A stretch of 64,000 nt of DNA, taken from Planococcus antarcticus DSM 14505. Lineage in GTDB: Bacteria; Bacillota; Bacilli; Bacillales_A; Planococcaceae. Under the pieces are notes generated by a model. That model searched no databases, was not told the DNA's origin, and was given only the letters and a program-made list of their open reading frames with translations. Positions 8,899 to 17,154 of the stretch are shown one piece after another. How positions within the stretch are numbered: position 1 is the stretch's first letter; each line of letters opens with the position of its first letter. The translations under genes were made by a program, and so were the position numbers. The stretch is from positions 2,546,501-2,610,500 of the forward strand of contig NZ_CP016534.2 of assembly GCF_001687565.2 (NCBI RefSeq), in the 5' to 3' direction.

Positions 8899-10268
8899 CA
8901 CAATCCCTCCTGATTTGAGTGTACATCATCAACATTAAAATTCTCTGAGAAAATGATGGATACCGTAGTCCCCAGCAGTTCGATACTTTCCAACTCGATT
9001 TCGACTTTCAACGAATCACTCAATTGTTTCGCCAGCGCCAGGCCTAAGCCGAAGCCACCTGTTTCTCTGTTTCGCGCTTTATCTACTCGGTAAAAACGTT
9101 CAAAGACCAAAGGTACGGCTTCTTTTGGAATGCCAATCCCCGTATCGCGGATTTGAATGACCGTATCTCCATTCTTTCTGGCCACCACTTCGACCTTGTC
9201 GGAGCTGTATTTCCGTGCATTGTCTAGCAGAATGTACAATAGTTGCTTGAACTTCGCAATGTCCGTAACGACTGGTAGCGACTGTTCGGTTGTGATCAGC
9301 TTGAATTCACGGTCATAGGATGCGTTCAGCGCTGTGACCGTTTGTTCCAACAACTCGAGTACATCCACTTTTTCCCACTCCATCTGGGATTCACTTCGGC
9401 GGGCAATGTGCAGCAATTGTTCAATCAATGCCTTCATTCGATCGGTTTCTGCACGGATGGCGGACACGCTTTCCTCTGCGATCTTTTTATCCTGCATGCC
9501 TTGTCGCTGCAGAAGTTTTGCATAGCTGCCGATTACTGTCAGCGGCGTCTTCAGCTCATGGGAAGCGTTGGAAACAAACTCCTCCTGCTTGGAATAATTT
9601 TCTTCCAGCAAGCCCATCATTTCATTGAACGTATTGCCCATTTGCGCCAGCTCATCTTGTGATTTTCCTTCTACCGGAAGCTTTTCAAATTGGCCGTTGC
9701 GCTGGATGCGCATCATAGTCTTTGTCAGGTTCGTAATCGGCAATGTAACGATTTTGCCCAGCACGATGCTGGAAATAATGACAGGAATCATGGCCAATAA
9801 GGTCCCCACTACCAGGACCAAGCGCAATGTATTCAAATTATTTGTCGTTTCCCTTAGAGACTGAGCAACTGTCAATTCAGCTACTTGGCCGTCTGTCCAG
9901 ATGATGGGCGCTTTACCATAGGCAAAGCGCTCTCCTTCAACTTCCACAGTTCCGGACTGGCCATCTAGTTCAGCGGGAAGCTCAACAGTCACTGACGGGG
10001 ATTGGATGGGTGACGGCTGATTACCTTCTGGTAGAGTTACCTTGACAAGTCCGTTAACCGGTAAATATGCCCGCAGCACAATTCCGGGATCTGCAGCTTC
10101 AGTTTCATTGAGTTCAGCCACCAGTGCGTTTGTTTCTGCCTGCAGCTGATCCACTTCTGTTGAATACGTCAATTGGCTGAAGGAAAAATAAATAACAATG
10201 GCCAATACTAGCAAAATGACCAGCATCAGCAATGCGGACGAAATGTAAATTTTATTTTTCAGCTTCAT
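8898..10268 (-). CDS. Two-component sensor histidine kinase (YkoH-like)
   Basis: A 456-residue OmpR-class sensor kinase. It has a first membrane helix (~9-31), an extracellular loop to about 150, and a second helix (~153-175). HAMP follows, then the phosphoacceptor box SHELKTPLTV with His237 and a HATPase domain (LLDNARKYS, RDTGIGIP, GGFGLGLALAKQL). It would phosphorylate the response regulator encoded just upstream, whose gene it overlaps by 17 bp. The start ATG 10268 follows AAGGAGC. Two PepSY genes follow, and the set mirrors ykoGHIJ. The signal is unknown; an envelope or divalent-cation cue is possible but unsupported here. Confidence 0.93.
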   Translation of the reverse strand: MKLKNKIYISSALLMLVILLVLAIVIYFSFSQLTYSTEVDQLQAETNALVAELNETEAADPGIVLRAYLPVNGLVKVTLPEGNQPSPIQSPSVTVELPAELDGQSGTVEVEGERFAYGKAPIIWTDGQVAELTVAQSLRETTNNLNTLRLVLVVGTLLAMIPVIISSIVLGKIVTLPITNLTKTMMRIQRNGQFEKLPVEGKSQDELAQMGNTFNEMMGLLEENYSKQEEFVSNASHELKTPLTVIGSYAKLLQRQGMQDKKIAEESVSAIRAETDRMKALIEQLLHIARRSESQMEWEKVDVLELLEQTVTALNASYDREFKLITTEQSLPVVTDIAKFKQLLYILLDNARKYSSDKVEVVARKNGDTVIQIRDTGIGIPKEAVPLVFERFYRVDKARNRETGGFGLGLALAKQLSDSLKVEIELESIELLGTTVSIIFSENFNVDDVHSNQEGL

Positions 10269-10950
10269 TGTCGTGCTCCTTCAATACATATCCGACTCCA
10301 CGGACAGTCTGGATATAGGTTGAACTTTCACCGGTATCTACTTTCCTCCGCAAATAACGGATATAGACATCTATAACATTGGTATCTCCGTAATAATCAT
10401 AGCCCCATACAGCATTCAGCACTTGTTCATGGCTCAGTACTTGCTGCGGATTTTTGATCAGGTACAGTAAGAGAGCGAATTCACGTGGTGTCAATTCAAT
10501 CAAGCGTCCATTGCGTTTGACATCACGCGTACTTTCGTTCATCTCCAGCTCATGGAAACGGTGCAGTGCTGAATTTCTGTTGCCGTTCGACAAGCGCAGG
10601 CAGGCACGGATCCGCGCCAGCAACTCTTCAATCTCAAATGGTTTGGTGACATAATCGTTGGCACCCAGATCCAGGCCGGCCACTTTGTCTTTCACTTCGT
10701 TTTTGGCGGTCAGCAAAACAACTGGAATCACCGCATCAGAAGAACGGATGCGTTTCAATACATCCAGACCATGAATTTCTGGCAGCATCAAATCGAGCAG
10801 AATCAAATCCCAGTCCTGCTCTCGAAATTGAATTAACCCTTCCGCCCCTGTATGGGCCACACCTGTTTCATATCCTTCAAATTTTAATTCCAATTCCAAC
10901 ACACGCGCAATGCTTTTTTCATCTTCGACAATTAAAATGCGTTCTGCCAT
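10252..10950 (-). CDS. OmpR/PhoB-family response regulator (YkoG-like)
   Basis: A 232-residue DNA-binding regulator. The receiver domain has the acidic pocket VEDE, phosphoacceptor Asp53 (LLLDLMLP) and the conserved Lys in VTKPFEIEEL. The C-terminal winged helix ends with the recognition region (NVIDVYIRYLRRKV) and the hairpin RGVGYVL. ATG 10950 is chosen because AGAGGTG sits 6 nt upstream; the longer GTG and ATG starts lie inside that site. It heads an operon with the kinase (17-bp overlap) and the PepSY gene, and probably autoregulates it. Targets are unknown. Confidence 0.94.
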   Translation of the reverse strand: MAERILIVEDEKSIARVLELELKFEGYETGVAHTGAEGLIQFREQDWDLILLDLMLPEIHGLDVLKRIRSSDAVIPVVLLTAKNEVKDKVAGLDLGANDYVTKPFEIEELLARIRACLRLSNGNRNSALHRFHELEMNESTRDVKRNGRLIELTPREFALLLYLIKNPQQVLSHEQVLNAVWGYDYYGDTNVIDVYIRYLRRKVDTGESSTYIQTVRGVGYVLKEHDNEAEK

Positions 10951-10991
10951 TGCCATCACCTCTTAATGTTTATAATAGCAGAATTTAGAAG

Positions 10992-11126
10992 AGCGCAGGC
11001 GCCCGTGTAGATTCGACAGCCACAAGTCAGACCAGCAGTGTGGCGTTCTTTGCCACGCAGCTGGGTTGGCTTATGACCCGAGAATCTGGGCGCCGGAGTC
11101 TGGACACCGACAAGCGCAGGCGCCTG
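10992..11126. repeat. Intergenic GC-rich repeat element with direct and inverted ends
   Basis: About 135 bp bounded by an exact 12-bp direct repeat AGCGCAGGCGCC (10992-11003 and 11113-11124). Inside is an imperfect inverted pair: GGCGCCC...GATTC near 10999-11014 and GAATCTGGGCGCC near 11081-11093. It is non-coding, more GC-rich than its surroundings, and resembles a dispersed element known from other Bacillales intergenic regions. Copy number in this genome cannot be judged from one window. Confidence 0.55.
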
Positions 11127-11133
11127 AAAACAG

Positions 11134-11158
11134 AAAAAAAGCGACCCGCAGGCCGCTT
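11134..11158 (-). terminator. Terminator after aldehyde dehydrogenase
   Basis: The minus strand reads AAGCGGCC-TGCG-GGTCGCTT, followed by seven Ts. The stem begins inside the TAA stop of the aldehyde dehydrogenase gene. Confidence 0.8.
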
Positions 11159-12545
11159 ATCTCAATACAGTCTTAATCCATTTCGCTTTATTTTTATAAG
11201 GCGGAAAGACCAGATTTGTCGATAATTTAGTTGATTTCTTCAAAATCGATTTGGCGTGTGTAAAGGTTTCAAAGCTGGATTTGCCATGATAGGAATTGAT
11301 TCCGGATGTGCCGATCCCGCCAAACGGCAGATAAGTGCTGCCAACGTGGGAAACTGTGTCGTTGATGCAGCCGCCACCGAACGGCAATTGGTCTAGGAAG
11401 AACCGAGTTGCACGATCATTTTCTGAGAACAAGTAAGCCGATAAAGGCTTTGGCAACTTACGGATTTGGCGTAGCAGCAGTGGCAGGTCCGTATAGCTGA
11501 TAACCGGCAAAATCGGTCCGAAAATTTCATCTTCCATCGACGGGTTATCCCACCCGATATTATCCAAAATCACAGGTTCAATGTACAGATCATTACGGTC
11601 CATATTGCCACCGTAAATAACCTGATTGGCTTCTTTTTGTACAATTTCCGCTAAGCGGTCAAAATGTTGAAGATTGACAATACGCCCGTAATCCGGACTT
11701 TTTTGTGCATCTTTGCCGTAAAAATTTTGTATTGTTTTTGTTAATTTTTTTAGGAATTCTTCTTTGACGGACTCATGTACGCAAATATAGTCAGGCGCAA
11801 CACAAGTTTGACCTGTATTCATCAATTTTCCCCAAGCAATTCGTTTTGCAGCAAGATCAAGATTCGCTGTCTGGTCCACAATTGCCGGGCTTTTGCCCCC
11901 AAGCTCCAACGTAATAGGCGTCAAGCGCTCCGACGCTGCTTTCATGATAACTTTCCCGACATTGACACTGCCCGTAAAGAAAATATAATCAAATGAAGCG
12001 TGGATCAAGGCTGTCACTTCTTCACGCTCTCCTTCGACCACTCGAATATAATAGGCAGGAAATGCTTCTTCAATGATAGTGCGGATGACTTTTGCCACAT
12101 GAGGCGTTGCTTCAGAAGGCTTGACTACCGCACAATTCCCGCCAATAACGGCTCCGATTAATGGCTCCATCACCAGCTGGAACGGGTAGTTGAAAGGCCC
12201 GATGATTAATACAGAGCCATACGGTTCACGAATGACAAAGCTTTTAGCGGGTTGAAGATGGATGGGTGTCTTGACTTGTTCAGGCTTCATCCAGTCTTCC
12301 AATTTTTTTGCCATGCTGCTGATGCTGTCGAGCACAAAACCGACTTCTGTCGCATAAGCTTCAAATTCGCTTTTGCCTAAATCTTTCTTCAAAGCATCGA
12401 TTACTTCCGCTTCATGGGATTGGATAACACTTTTCAACCGGTGCAATTGTTCAATCCGAAAATCTGCTGATTTTGTGTCACCTGTATAAAAATAAGTACG
12501 CTGTTCTTCTATCATTTGTTCTACGTCGTTTGCTGTAAAATTCAC
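11157..12545 (-). CDS. Aldehyde dehydrogenase, class-3-like
   Basis: A 462-residue NAD(P)-dependent dehydrogenase that oxidises aldehydes to acids. Family motifs are present: the glycine motif FTGSVNVGKV, general-base Glu in LELGGKSP, and catalytic Cys248 in NTGQTCVAPDY. The short length and the C-terminal segment FGGIGTSGINSYHGKSSF point to the ALDH3/YwdH type, which acts on medium or long-chain aldehydes. The start is GTG 12545 with AAAGGAGG 7 nt upstream. It appears monocistronic. The C-terminus is basic (FPPYKNKAKWIK), which may favour membrane contact; this is inference. Confidence 0.92.
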   Translation of the reverse strand: MNFTANDVEQMIEEQRTYFYTGDTKSADFRIEQLHRLKSVIQSHEAEVIDALKKDLGKSEFEAYATEVGFVLDSISSMAKKLEDWMKPEQVKTPIHLQPAKSFVIREPYGSVLIIGPFNYPFQLVMEPLIGAVIGGNCAVVKPSEATPHVAKVIRTIIEEAFPAYYIRVVEGEREEVTALIHASFDYIFFTGSVNVGKVIMKAASERLTPITLELGGKSPAIVDQTANLDLAAKRIAWGKLMNTGQTCVAPDYICVHESVKEEFLKKLTKTIQNFYGKDAQKSPDYGRIVNLQHFDRLAEIVQKEANQVIYGGNMDRNDLYIEPVILDNIGWDNPSMEDEIFGPILPVISYTDLPLLLRQIRKLPKPLSAYLFSENDRATRFFLDQLPFGGGCINDTVSHVGSTYLPFGGIGTSGINSYHGKSSFETFTHAKSILKKSTKLSTNLVFPPYKNKAKWIKTVLR

Positions 12546-12711
12546 TTTTCAACCTCCTTTGATTTTCTACATTATACCAATTAAGGGCTTGTATAAGCTA
12601 AGTTAATGATTTAGATTGTCGACATTCCGCAACGCAGCGGCAATGGTTTTTACGCAGCGGTATGTAAAGGCATTTCTTTGATCAAATCTGGTAAAGATTC
12701 AGAACTAAAGC

Positions 12712-13635
12712 TTACTCAGCTAATAAATGATCGATATAGCGTTGGACTACCAGGCCTTCTTCAAAATTGACCAAAAGAGTTGACTGGTTTTCCATTTCCT
12801 CAAAAAGCGATGGGACCTGTTCAAATTCAGTGATCAATTGACGATCTTCGCCTTTTCTTGATTCGTAGAGATTCGACCAATTTTCCAGCGTCATAACCCC
12901 TTGCTCCCCGTAAACCTTGAACTGTAAGCATTCTTTCTGGCCGATGCTACTGATACCCGTCAACAAGAATGGAATCTGTTCAGCGGTAAGCCCGTGGGCA
13001 ATCAGTCCAGTTTCACATTCTTCAGCCTGCTCTGGGTAAGTGATGTGATGGGACGTAAACGATAGCTCACCAAAGAGCCGGTTCATCAATTGGAAATAAT
13101 GGGGGAAAACTTCACGGACAAAGCCTCCTTGGCTTCTTGAACCGATCCATGGATTTTGCTGCCACAATCTTGGCCAATCCGGAAAGAAGGTTTGCAGTTC
13201 GATACGGATCACTTTTCCGATCTGTCCCCCTTTGATGCGTTTCGCCATTTCACGAACTGCCGGCTTATACATTAACGGGAAATGCATGGCCGTTTGGACA
13301 CGATTATCTTGCACGGCTACTGCCATCATTTCGCCGGCTTCTACATTATGTGCCAATGGTTTTTCACACAGGATATTGATCCCTGCACTGGCCGCAAGTT
13401 CAGCGATTTCTGCATGAAAGGCCGGTGGCGTCGCAATGTAAACCCAGTTGACATCTGCATGCAGCACTTCCTCTACTGATTTCGCCATTGGAATTCCGTA
13501 AGTTTCGCTGATTTCACTAAGACGTTCTGTCTGTTGATCATAGACCATCTTTATTTCCACATGGCTTTCCTGCTGAATTTGTTTAATGATTCGTTCTCCA
13601 ACAATTCCTGCTCCAATGATGCCGATTGAAATCAC
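12712..13635 (-). CDS. Gfo/Idh/MocA-family oxidoreductase
   Basis: A 307-residue NAD(P)-dependent sugar or inositol dehydrogenase family member. The Rossmann fold opens with IGIIGAGIVGERI, and the family Lys appears in CEKPLAHNVE. A C-terminal alpha/beta domain follows. ATG 13635 is preceded by GGGAGAG. Nothing in the neighbourhood names the substrate: no sugar transporter or kinase is adjacent, and the gene is divergent from a sigma-B-type promoter. Paralogues include biliverdin reductase-like and virulence-factor-like proteins, so the reaction is unassigned. Confidence 0.85.
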   Translation of the reverse strand: MISIGIIGAGIVGERIIKQIQQESHVEIKMVYDQQTERLSEISETYGIPMAKSVEEVLHADVNWVYIATPPAFHAEIAELAASAGINILCEKPLAHNVEAGEMMAVAVQDNRVQTAMHFPLMYKPAVREMAKRIKGGQIGKVIRIELQTFFPDWPRLWQQNPWIGSRSQGGFVREVFPHYFQLMNRLFGELSFTSHHITYPEQAEECETGLIAHGLTAEQIPFLLTGISSIGQKECLQFKVYGEQGVMTLENWSNLYESRKGEDRQLITEFEQVPSLFEEMENQSTLLVNFEEGLVVQRYIDHLLAE

Positions 13636-13681
13636 TAAAAATCTCTCCCTTTGTAAAACCTTTTGGCTTTTTTCGCCGTTT

Positions 13682-13708
13682 GTTTATTAGTGTAACCTGT
13701 AAGGGTAT
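13682..13708 (+). promoter_or_regulatory. Sigma-B-type promoter
   Basis: GTTTAT (13682-13687), 15-bp spacer, GGGTAT (13703-13708). This matches the general stress sigma-B consensus GTTTAA-N12-15-GGGTAT at 11 of 12 positions. It points at the 47-codon ORF starting 45 bp downstream. Confidence 0.7.
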
Positions 13709-13752
13709 AGAATAGTCAAACAATACCATTACACCCTCGAGGAGGAAATCAC

Positions 13753-13896
13753 ATGAATGAACAAAAAAATTGGTGGGAGCCTATCTTCACAGGCCAATTA
13801 GAAGTCGGCGTCAATAAAGAAAAGCTGGAAAGCACTACTGAGGAATCTTTCTTGTATTACGATGAAGCTGCATCAACAATGGAGTTAGCCCTTTAA
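13753..13896 (+). CDS. 47-residue hypothetical protein behind a sigma-B promoter
   Basis: A short ORF missed by usual length cut-offs. It begins MNEQKNWWEPIF and ends EAASTMELAL. The ribosome site GAGGAGG lies 8 nt before ATG 13753, which is as good as any in the window. The protein is acidic, with no signal peptide, membrane helix or Cys; two adjacent Trp residues near the start are unusual. It sits between a sigma-B-type promoter and a strong terminator, with about 100 bp of 3' untranslated sequence that can fold (ACTCCAC-CTA-GTGGGGT). I do not recognise the family. A general-stress peptide is a reasonable inference, not a demonstrated role. Confidence 0.6.
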   Translation: MNEQKNWWEPIFTGQLEVGVNKEKLESTTEESFLYYDEAASTMELAL

Positions 13897-13998
13897 TTGC
13901 TGAAGCTTGCCCGTTTTTGTTGCTTGGGTACATAAAGAGAAACTCCACCTAGTGGGGTTATTCCCTACTGAGTGTTAGTTGATCTAATCGGACTTTAG

Positions 13999-14036
13999 CG
14001 TCTTGTTCAATTTTTCGGATTGAACAAGACGTTTTG
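13999..14036 (+). terminator. Terminator of the 47-codon ORF transcript
   Basis: A perfect 13-bp stem CGTCTTGTTCAAT/ATTGAACAAGACG (13999-14011 with 14019-14031) with a 7-nt loop and the T-rich tail TTTTGTT. Confidence 0.92.
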
Positions 14037-14089
14037 TTATGCAAAATTTTAGAGATACCCCCGACAGAGTTCCGCAAACAATCGCCTGA

Positions 14090-14118
14090 TTGCAAGGAAG
14101 TTAGTTTGTTCATATAAT
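14090..14118 (+). promoter_or_regulatory. Sigma-A promoter of the nuclease gene
   Basis: TTGCAA (14090-14095), 17-bp spacer, TATAAT (14113-14118). Transcription would start near 14125. This rules out the upstream in-frame ATG at 14119 and supports the start at 14146. Confidence 0.75.
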
Positions 14119-14145
14119 ATGAAAGAGATGAAAGCGGGGATCCCT

Positions 14146-14877
14146 ATGAAACTAAAACTTATACTGCTGTGCCTATTCTTCCTATCAGGCTGCGGTATAT
14201 CGGATTCGACTGACACATCCGGCACGACCGATCAGATTCCAGTAGAAGTGACACAGGTCATTGACGGCGACACCATTAAAATCATCTACGAAGGCGAAGA
14301 AGTGACCGTGCGGTATCTGTTGGTGGATACGCCGGAAACCAATCACCCGCGACTCGGCGAACAGCCCCTTGGCAAGAAAGCTACTGAAGCGAACAAACGG
14401 CTGATTGAATCGGGTGATGTGTCGATCGAATTTGATGTCGGAGATCGTTTCGATGATTATGACCGGCTGCTGGCTTATATTTATGTTGATGGCGAAAGCA
14501 TCCAGGTGCAGATGCTGGAGTCTGGCCTGGCGAGAGTGGCTTATGTCTTCCCTCCAAACACTCGCTACCTCAGCGACTTCGAGCAAGCGGAACAAGTTGC
14601 CAAAGAAAATGAAACAGGCGTCTGGCAATACGAAAATTATTCGACTGAACGGGGCTTTGATTCGGAAGCGTACAGACAAAAATCTGCCGGAAATGCCAGC
14701 TCTTCCAACGAAGAGCAAGCGAACGGCGACTGTGACATTAAAGGCAATATCAATCGCAGCGGCAATAAAATCTATCACCTGCCAAGCGATTCTTCTTACG
14801 AACAAACCAATCCCGAAGAATGGTTTTGTTCGGAACAGAAAGCAAAGGATGCTGGCTTTAGAGGTGTGGGGCAGTAG
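14146..14877 (+). CDS. Thermonuclease-family lipoprotein with C-terminal Cys-containing domain
   Basis: A 243-residue staphylococcal-nuclease homologue anchored outside the cell. It has a lipoprotein signal with lipobox LSGC (13-16), then an SNase domain (about 35-165) with VIDGDTIKI, VRYLLVDTPET and the distal segment DRLLAYIYVDG. A C-terminal domain (CDIKGNI to EEWFCSEQKAKDAGFR) has two Cys and is found on many Bacillales SNase proteins. It would cleave DNA or RNA for nutrient scavenging or biofilm turnover. ATG 14146 is chosen because the TATAAT promoter lies at 14113-14118; the ribosome site GCGGGGAT is weak. Confidence 0.88.
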   Translation: MKLKLILLCLFFLSGCGISDSTDTSGTTDQIPVEVTQVIDGDTIKIIYEGEEVTVRYLLVDTPETNHPRLGEQPLGKKATEANKRLIESGDVSIEFDVGDRFDDYDRLLAYIYVDGESIQVQMLESGLARVAYVFPPNTRYLSDFEQAEQVAKENETGVWQYENYSTERGFDSEAYRQKSAGNASSSNEEQANGDCDIKGNINRSGNKIYHLPSDSSYEQTNPEEWFCSEQKAKDAGFRGVGQ

Positions 14878-14968
14878 GATGGTTAGCTCCACGAAGCAGT
14901 GTGGATTGCCAACACGCTACTAGTCGAATGACCCCAAATACGGGCAATTTTTTCTTCCTCGATAACTA

Positions 14969-14996
14969 TTGACTTTTTCTGTGGACAAGCTATACT
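14969..14996 (+). promoter_or_regulatory. Promoter of tRNA-Val
   Basis: TTGACT (14969-14974), 16-bp spacer, TATACT (14991-14996), 21 bp before the mature tRNA 5' end. Confidence 0.7.
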
Positions 14997-15017
14997 TATA
15001 TTTGTCCTGGAAATTGA

Positions 15018-15090
15018 GATTCCTTAGCTCAGCTGGGAGAGCGCTACCTTGACAGGGTAGAGGTCGCTGGTTCGAGCCCAGTAGGAATCA
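15018..15090 (+). tRNA. tRNA-Val (anticodon GAC)
   Basis: A complete 73-nt cloverleaf. The acceptor stem is GATTCCT/AGGAATC, the D arm GCTC...GAGC, the anticodon stem CTACC/GGTAG with loop TTGACAG (anticodon GAC), and the T arm GCTGG-TTCGAGC-CCAGT with one G-U pair. The discriminator base is A. CCA is not encoded (TAT follows). It reads GUC/GUU valine codons. It is a single gene with its own promoter and terminator. Confidence 0.96.
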
Positions 15091-15140
15091 TATCTAAAGA
15101 AACTCATTAAACCATTGGTATATCAATGTTTTAAAGAATT

Positions 15141-15178
15141 AGAGGTCTTGAAGCTATTATGCTTTGGGCCTCTTTTTT
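15141..15178 (+). terminator. Terminator after tRNA-Val
   Basis: Stem AGAGGTC/GGCCTCT (one G-U pair), then an inner AAGC/GCTT helix, followed by TTTTTT (15172-15177). Confidence 0.8.
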
Positions 15179-15456
15179 GTTGTGCTTTTTTCGTCAAGAT
15201 GCTAAGATATGATCGATTTTCAAACTGGTAAAAAACATTTTTATTCAATAACCTGTTTTGCGTGGTCTGCTTTTACAGTAGCAAATTGCTTAGAAATGGG
15301 GGCCTAGGTTTAAACTCCCTTCCGTTTTCTAAAAACTCATTCCAAATGCATTCTTACAATTCATGATGATGTACCACAAAAATTTCCTTCGATTTATGAG
15401 AGTAACCGCGCGCCCTTCAACGATTGCGCATTTTTTTCGGAGGCGCTGCCAGTTTT
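15179..15456. other. Intergenic region, nothing recognised
   Basis: About 280 bp between the tRNA terminator and the convergent yolD-like gene. No ORF with a ribosome site, hairpin of note or repeat was found. Confidence 0.5.
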
Positions 15457-15819
15457 TCAATCAACCATGACAATCGCAACAACTTCATCAATTCGTAACC
15501 TATACTTTTTTTCTGACTCCACGCAAATCAACATCCGACTTCTTACATCGATGCCCTCAATCGTTCCCCTGCGCTCATGGATTATGCCTTCCTTCCAACT
15601 TTGAATAACAACTTCGCATTGGCGCTTCAGCGCAATGTCCATCTCCTCCTGGAGCAACTGCAAATCGTCTTCAGTTAAATCTGGCTTCGGCACTTGTTCA
15701 TCTTTCGCGTACCATTCCCGAATCATCTCGACGTGCTCTGGCAGCATTAATGCTGTCCACTTAATTCGTCCGCGGTCTTTGATGTCACCTACTGTTTTGA
15801 AGTATTTATTGCGTTTCAT
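15457..15819 (-). CDS. YolD-like protein (partner of the Y-family polymerase)
   Basis: A 120-residue YolD-family protein. It shows the family start (NKYFKTVGDIKDRGRIKWTALMLPEHVEMI), here read as family-typical spacing rather than quoted in full, and a C-terminal small beta region (RGTIEGIDVRSRM). These small proteins are encoded directly after UvrX/YqjW-type polymerases and are thought to support translesion synthesis. The gene lies 12 bp after the polymerase stop, so it shares the LexA-controlled transcript. ATG 15819 follows GGGAGTGG. Confidence 0.85.
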   Translation of the reverse strand: MKRNKYFKTVGDIKDRGRIKWTALMLPEHVEMIREWYAKDEQVPKPDLTEDDLQLLQEEMDIALKRQCEVVIQSWKEGIIHERRGTIEGIDVRSRMLICVESEKKYRLRIDEVVAIVMVD

Positions 15820-15831
15820 CGGACCACTCCC

Positions 15832-17091
15832 TTATTCTTTATTGTGTCCGCCAATCAATTTCGTTCGTGCAATGGCGGTGCCTGCCCGTGTACCTGATAC
15901 GCCCCGGTAGATTGCCGAATAACCGTACCTTTTTCGGATCGTGTCCATCGCTTCTCCTAGGCTTCTGTTTTCGAACTTCCTTTCATCAAAAAGGCTTAAC
16001 TGCATCGATGATTCCTCTTCCAGGTTGCTGATGGCCAGTGAAATTTGCCGCACCGGTTTATGCTGGAAATGCTCACGAAAAATTTCCAGACAGACCTGGT
16101 ACATCTTTAACGTGTCGTTTGTGGCTTCATCAATGGACCGCGAGCGGGAAAATCCACCGCCAAAAGCCGTCTTGCTGTAGATGATGCTCAAGTGGATGGT
16201 CCGCCCTGCACGCCGGGCTTGGCGCGTCCGCATCGCAACATCTTCGCACATTTCCAGGATGATGGTCATGATGTCTTTTTCTTGTATATAATCCCGGTAT
16301 AGAATCTGCCCCTTCCCGTAACTGACCTGCCCCTCAATCAAGGGAGAACCCATATCCGACAAATCGATGCCATTAGCATGCTGGTGCAGTTGGTTGCCTA
16401 AAATGCCAAACTGATTTTCAAGGATGGAAACATCTGCACAGGCCAAATCGCCGACAGAATAAATCCCCATGTTATTCAAAGTCTTTTCTGTCCGGGAGCC
16501 GATACCCCACACTCTGCTTAAAGGCCTCACAAGCCACAATTTCATTGCCACATCGGCATAAGACCAATAGGCAAATCCCGTTCTTTTCGCTTCCAAATCT
16601 AATGCTAGTTTCGCCAGTAGCATGTTCGGTCCTCCACCAACTGAAGAAGGCAATTTAAAACAATCCAATATCTCTTGCTGAATACGGCGCATAGTGAATG
16701 TTGGTGGCCCCCATAGCTTTTCAGTTCCTGTAAGTTCGATAAAACTTTCATCCACACTATAAATATGGAGCGATTCTTTCGGCACATAGGCTCCTAACAA
16801 CTCAGTGATAGCCATGGACTTCTGTAAATAAAGCTTCATTTTCGGTTCAATTAACACAATATCCTTATGGTTTGGAATTTCAAAAAGCCGTGTACCGGTT
16901 TTTACACCAAACCTTTTTTTCATCATCGGCGAAGCAGCTAAGACCACACTTCCTTTCCGTTCCTGATTGCCGACAACCGCAAGACAAACTTCCAGTGGAT
17001 CCAATCCCAGTTCGACTGCAGAAACGCTGGCATAAAAGCCGCGCATGTCGATGCAAAATATATATCGTTCTGGTAATTCAAGAACTTTCAT
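15832..17091 (-). CDS. Y-family DNA polymerase, UvrX/YqjW type
   Basis: A 419-residue translesion polymerase of the UmuC/DinB superfamily. The palm motifs are FCIDMRGFYASV (first acidic residue Asp near 16) and SVDESFIEL (Asp-Glu). A helix-hairpin-helix segment follows (VWGIGSRTEKTLNNMGI) and then the little-finger domain. It bypasses DNA lesions at the cost of mutation. ATG 17091 is preferred: GAGAGGTGG precedes it and the GTG at 17100 falls inside that site. A LexA box overlaps the promoter just upstream, so it is expected to be SOS-induced together with the YolD-like gene. Confidence 0.93.
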   Translation of the reverse strand: MKVLELPERYIFCIDMRGFYASVSAVELGLDPLEVCLAVVGNQERKGSVVLAASPMMKKRFGVKTGTRLFEIPNHKDIVLIEPKMKLYLQKSMAITELLGAYVPKESLHIYSVDESFIELTGTEKLWGPPTFTMRRIQQEILDCFKLPSSVGGGPNMLLAKLALDLEAKRTGFAYWSYADVAMKLWLVRPLSRVWGIGSRTEKTLNNMGIYSVGDLACADVSILENQFGILGNQLHQHANGIDLSDMGSPLIEGQVSYGKGQILYRDYIQEKDIMTIILEMCEDVAMRTRQARRAGRTIHLSIIYSKTAFGGGFSRSRSIDEATNDTLKMYQVCLEIFREHFQHKPVRQISLAISNLEEESSMQLSLFDERKFENRSLGEAMDTIRKRYGYSAIYRGVSGTRAGTAIARTKLIGGHNKE

Positions 17092-17111
17092 AATTACCAC
17101 CTCTCAAAATG

Positions 17112-17154
17112 GAACGTATGTTCTTATTCTATACCACGAATATGCTGACGGCAA
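17112..17154 (-). promoter_or_regulatory. LexA box and promoter of the polymerase operon
   Basis: The palindrome GAAC-GTAT-GTTC (17112-17123) fits the Gram-positive LexA (DinR) core GAAC-N4-GTTC. It lies directly downstream of a minus-strand promoter with TTGCCG (17149-17154), a 17-bp spacer and TAGAAT (17126-17131). LexA bound there would block transcription until DNA damage. Confidence 0.88.

Noticed and set aside
14185..14892. 235-codon minus-strand frame opposite the nuclease gene
   Set aside because: It is a shadow of the well-supported lipoprotein nuclease, with no ribosome site of its own.
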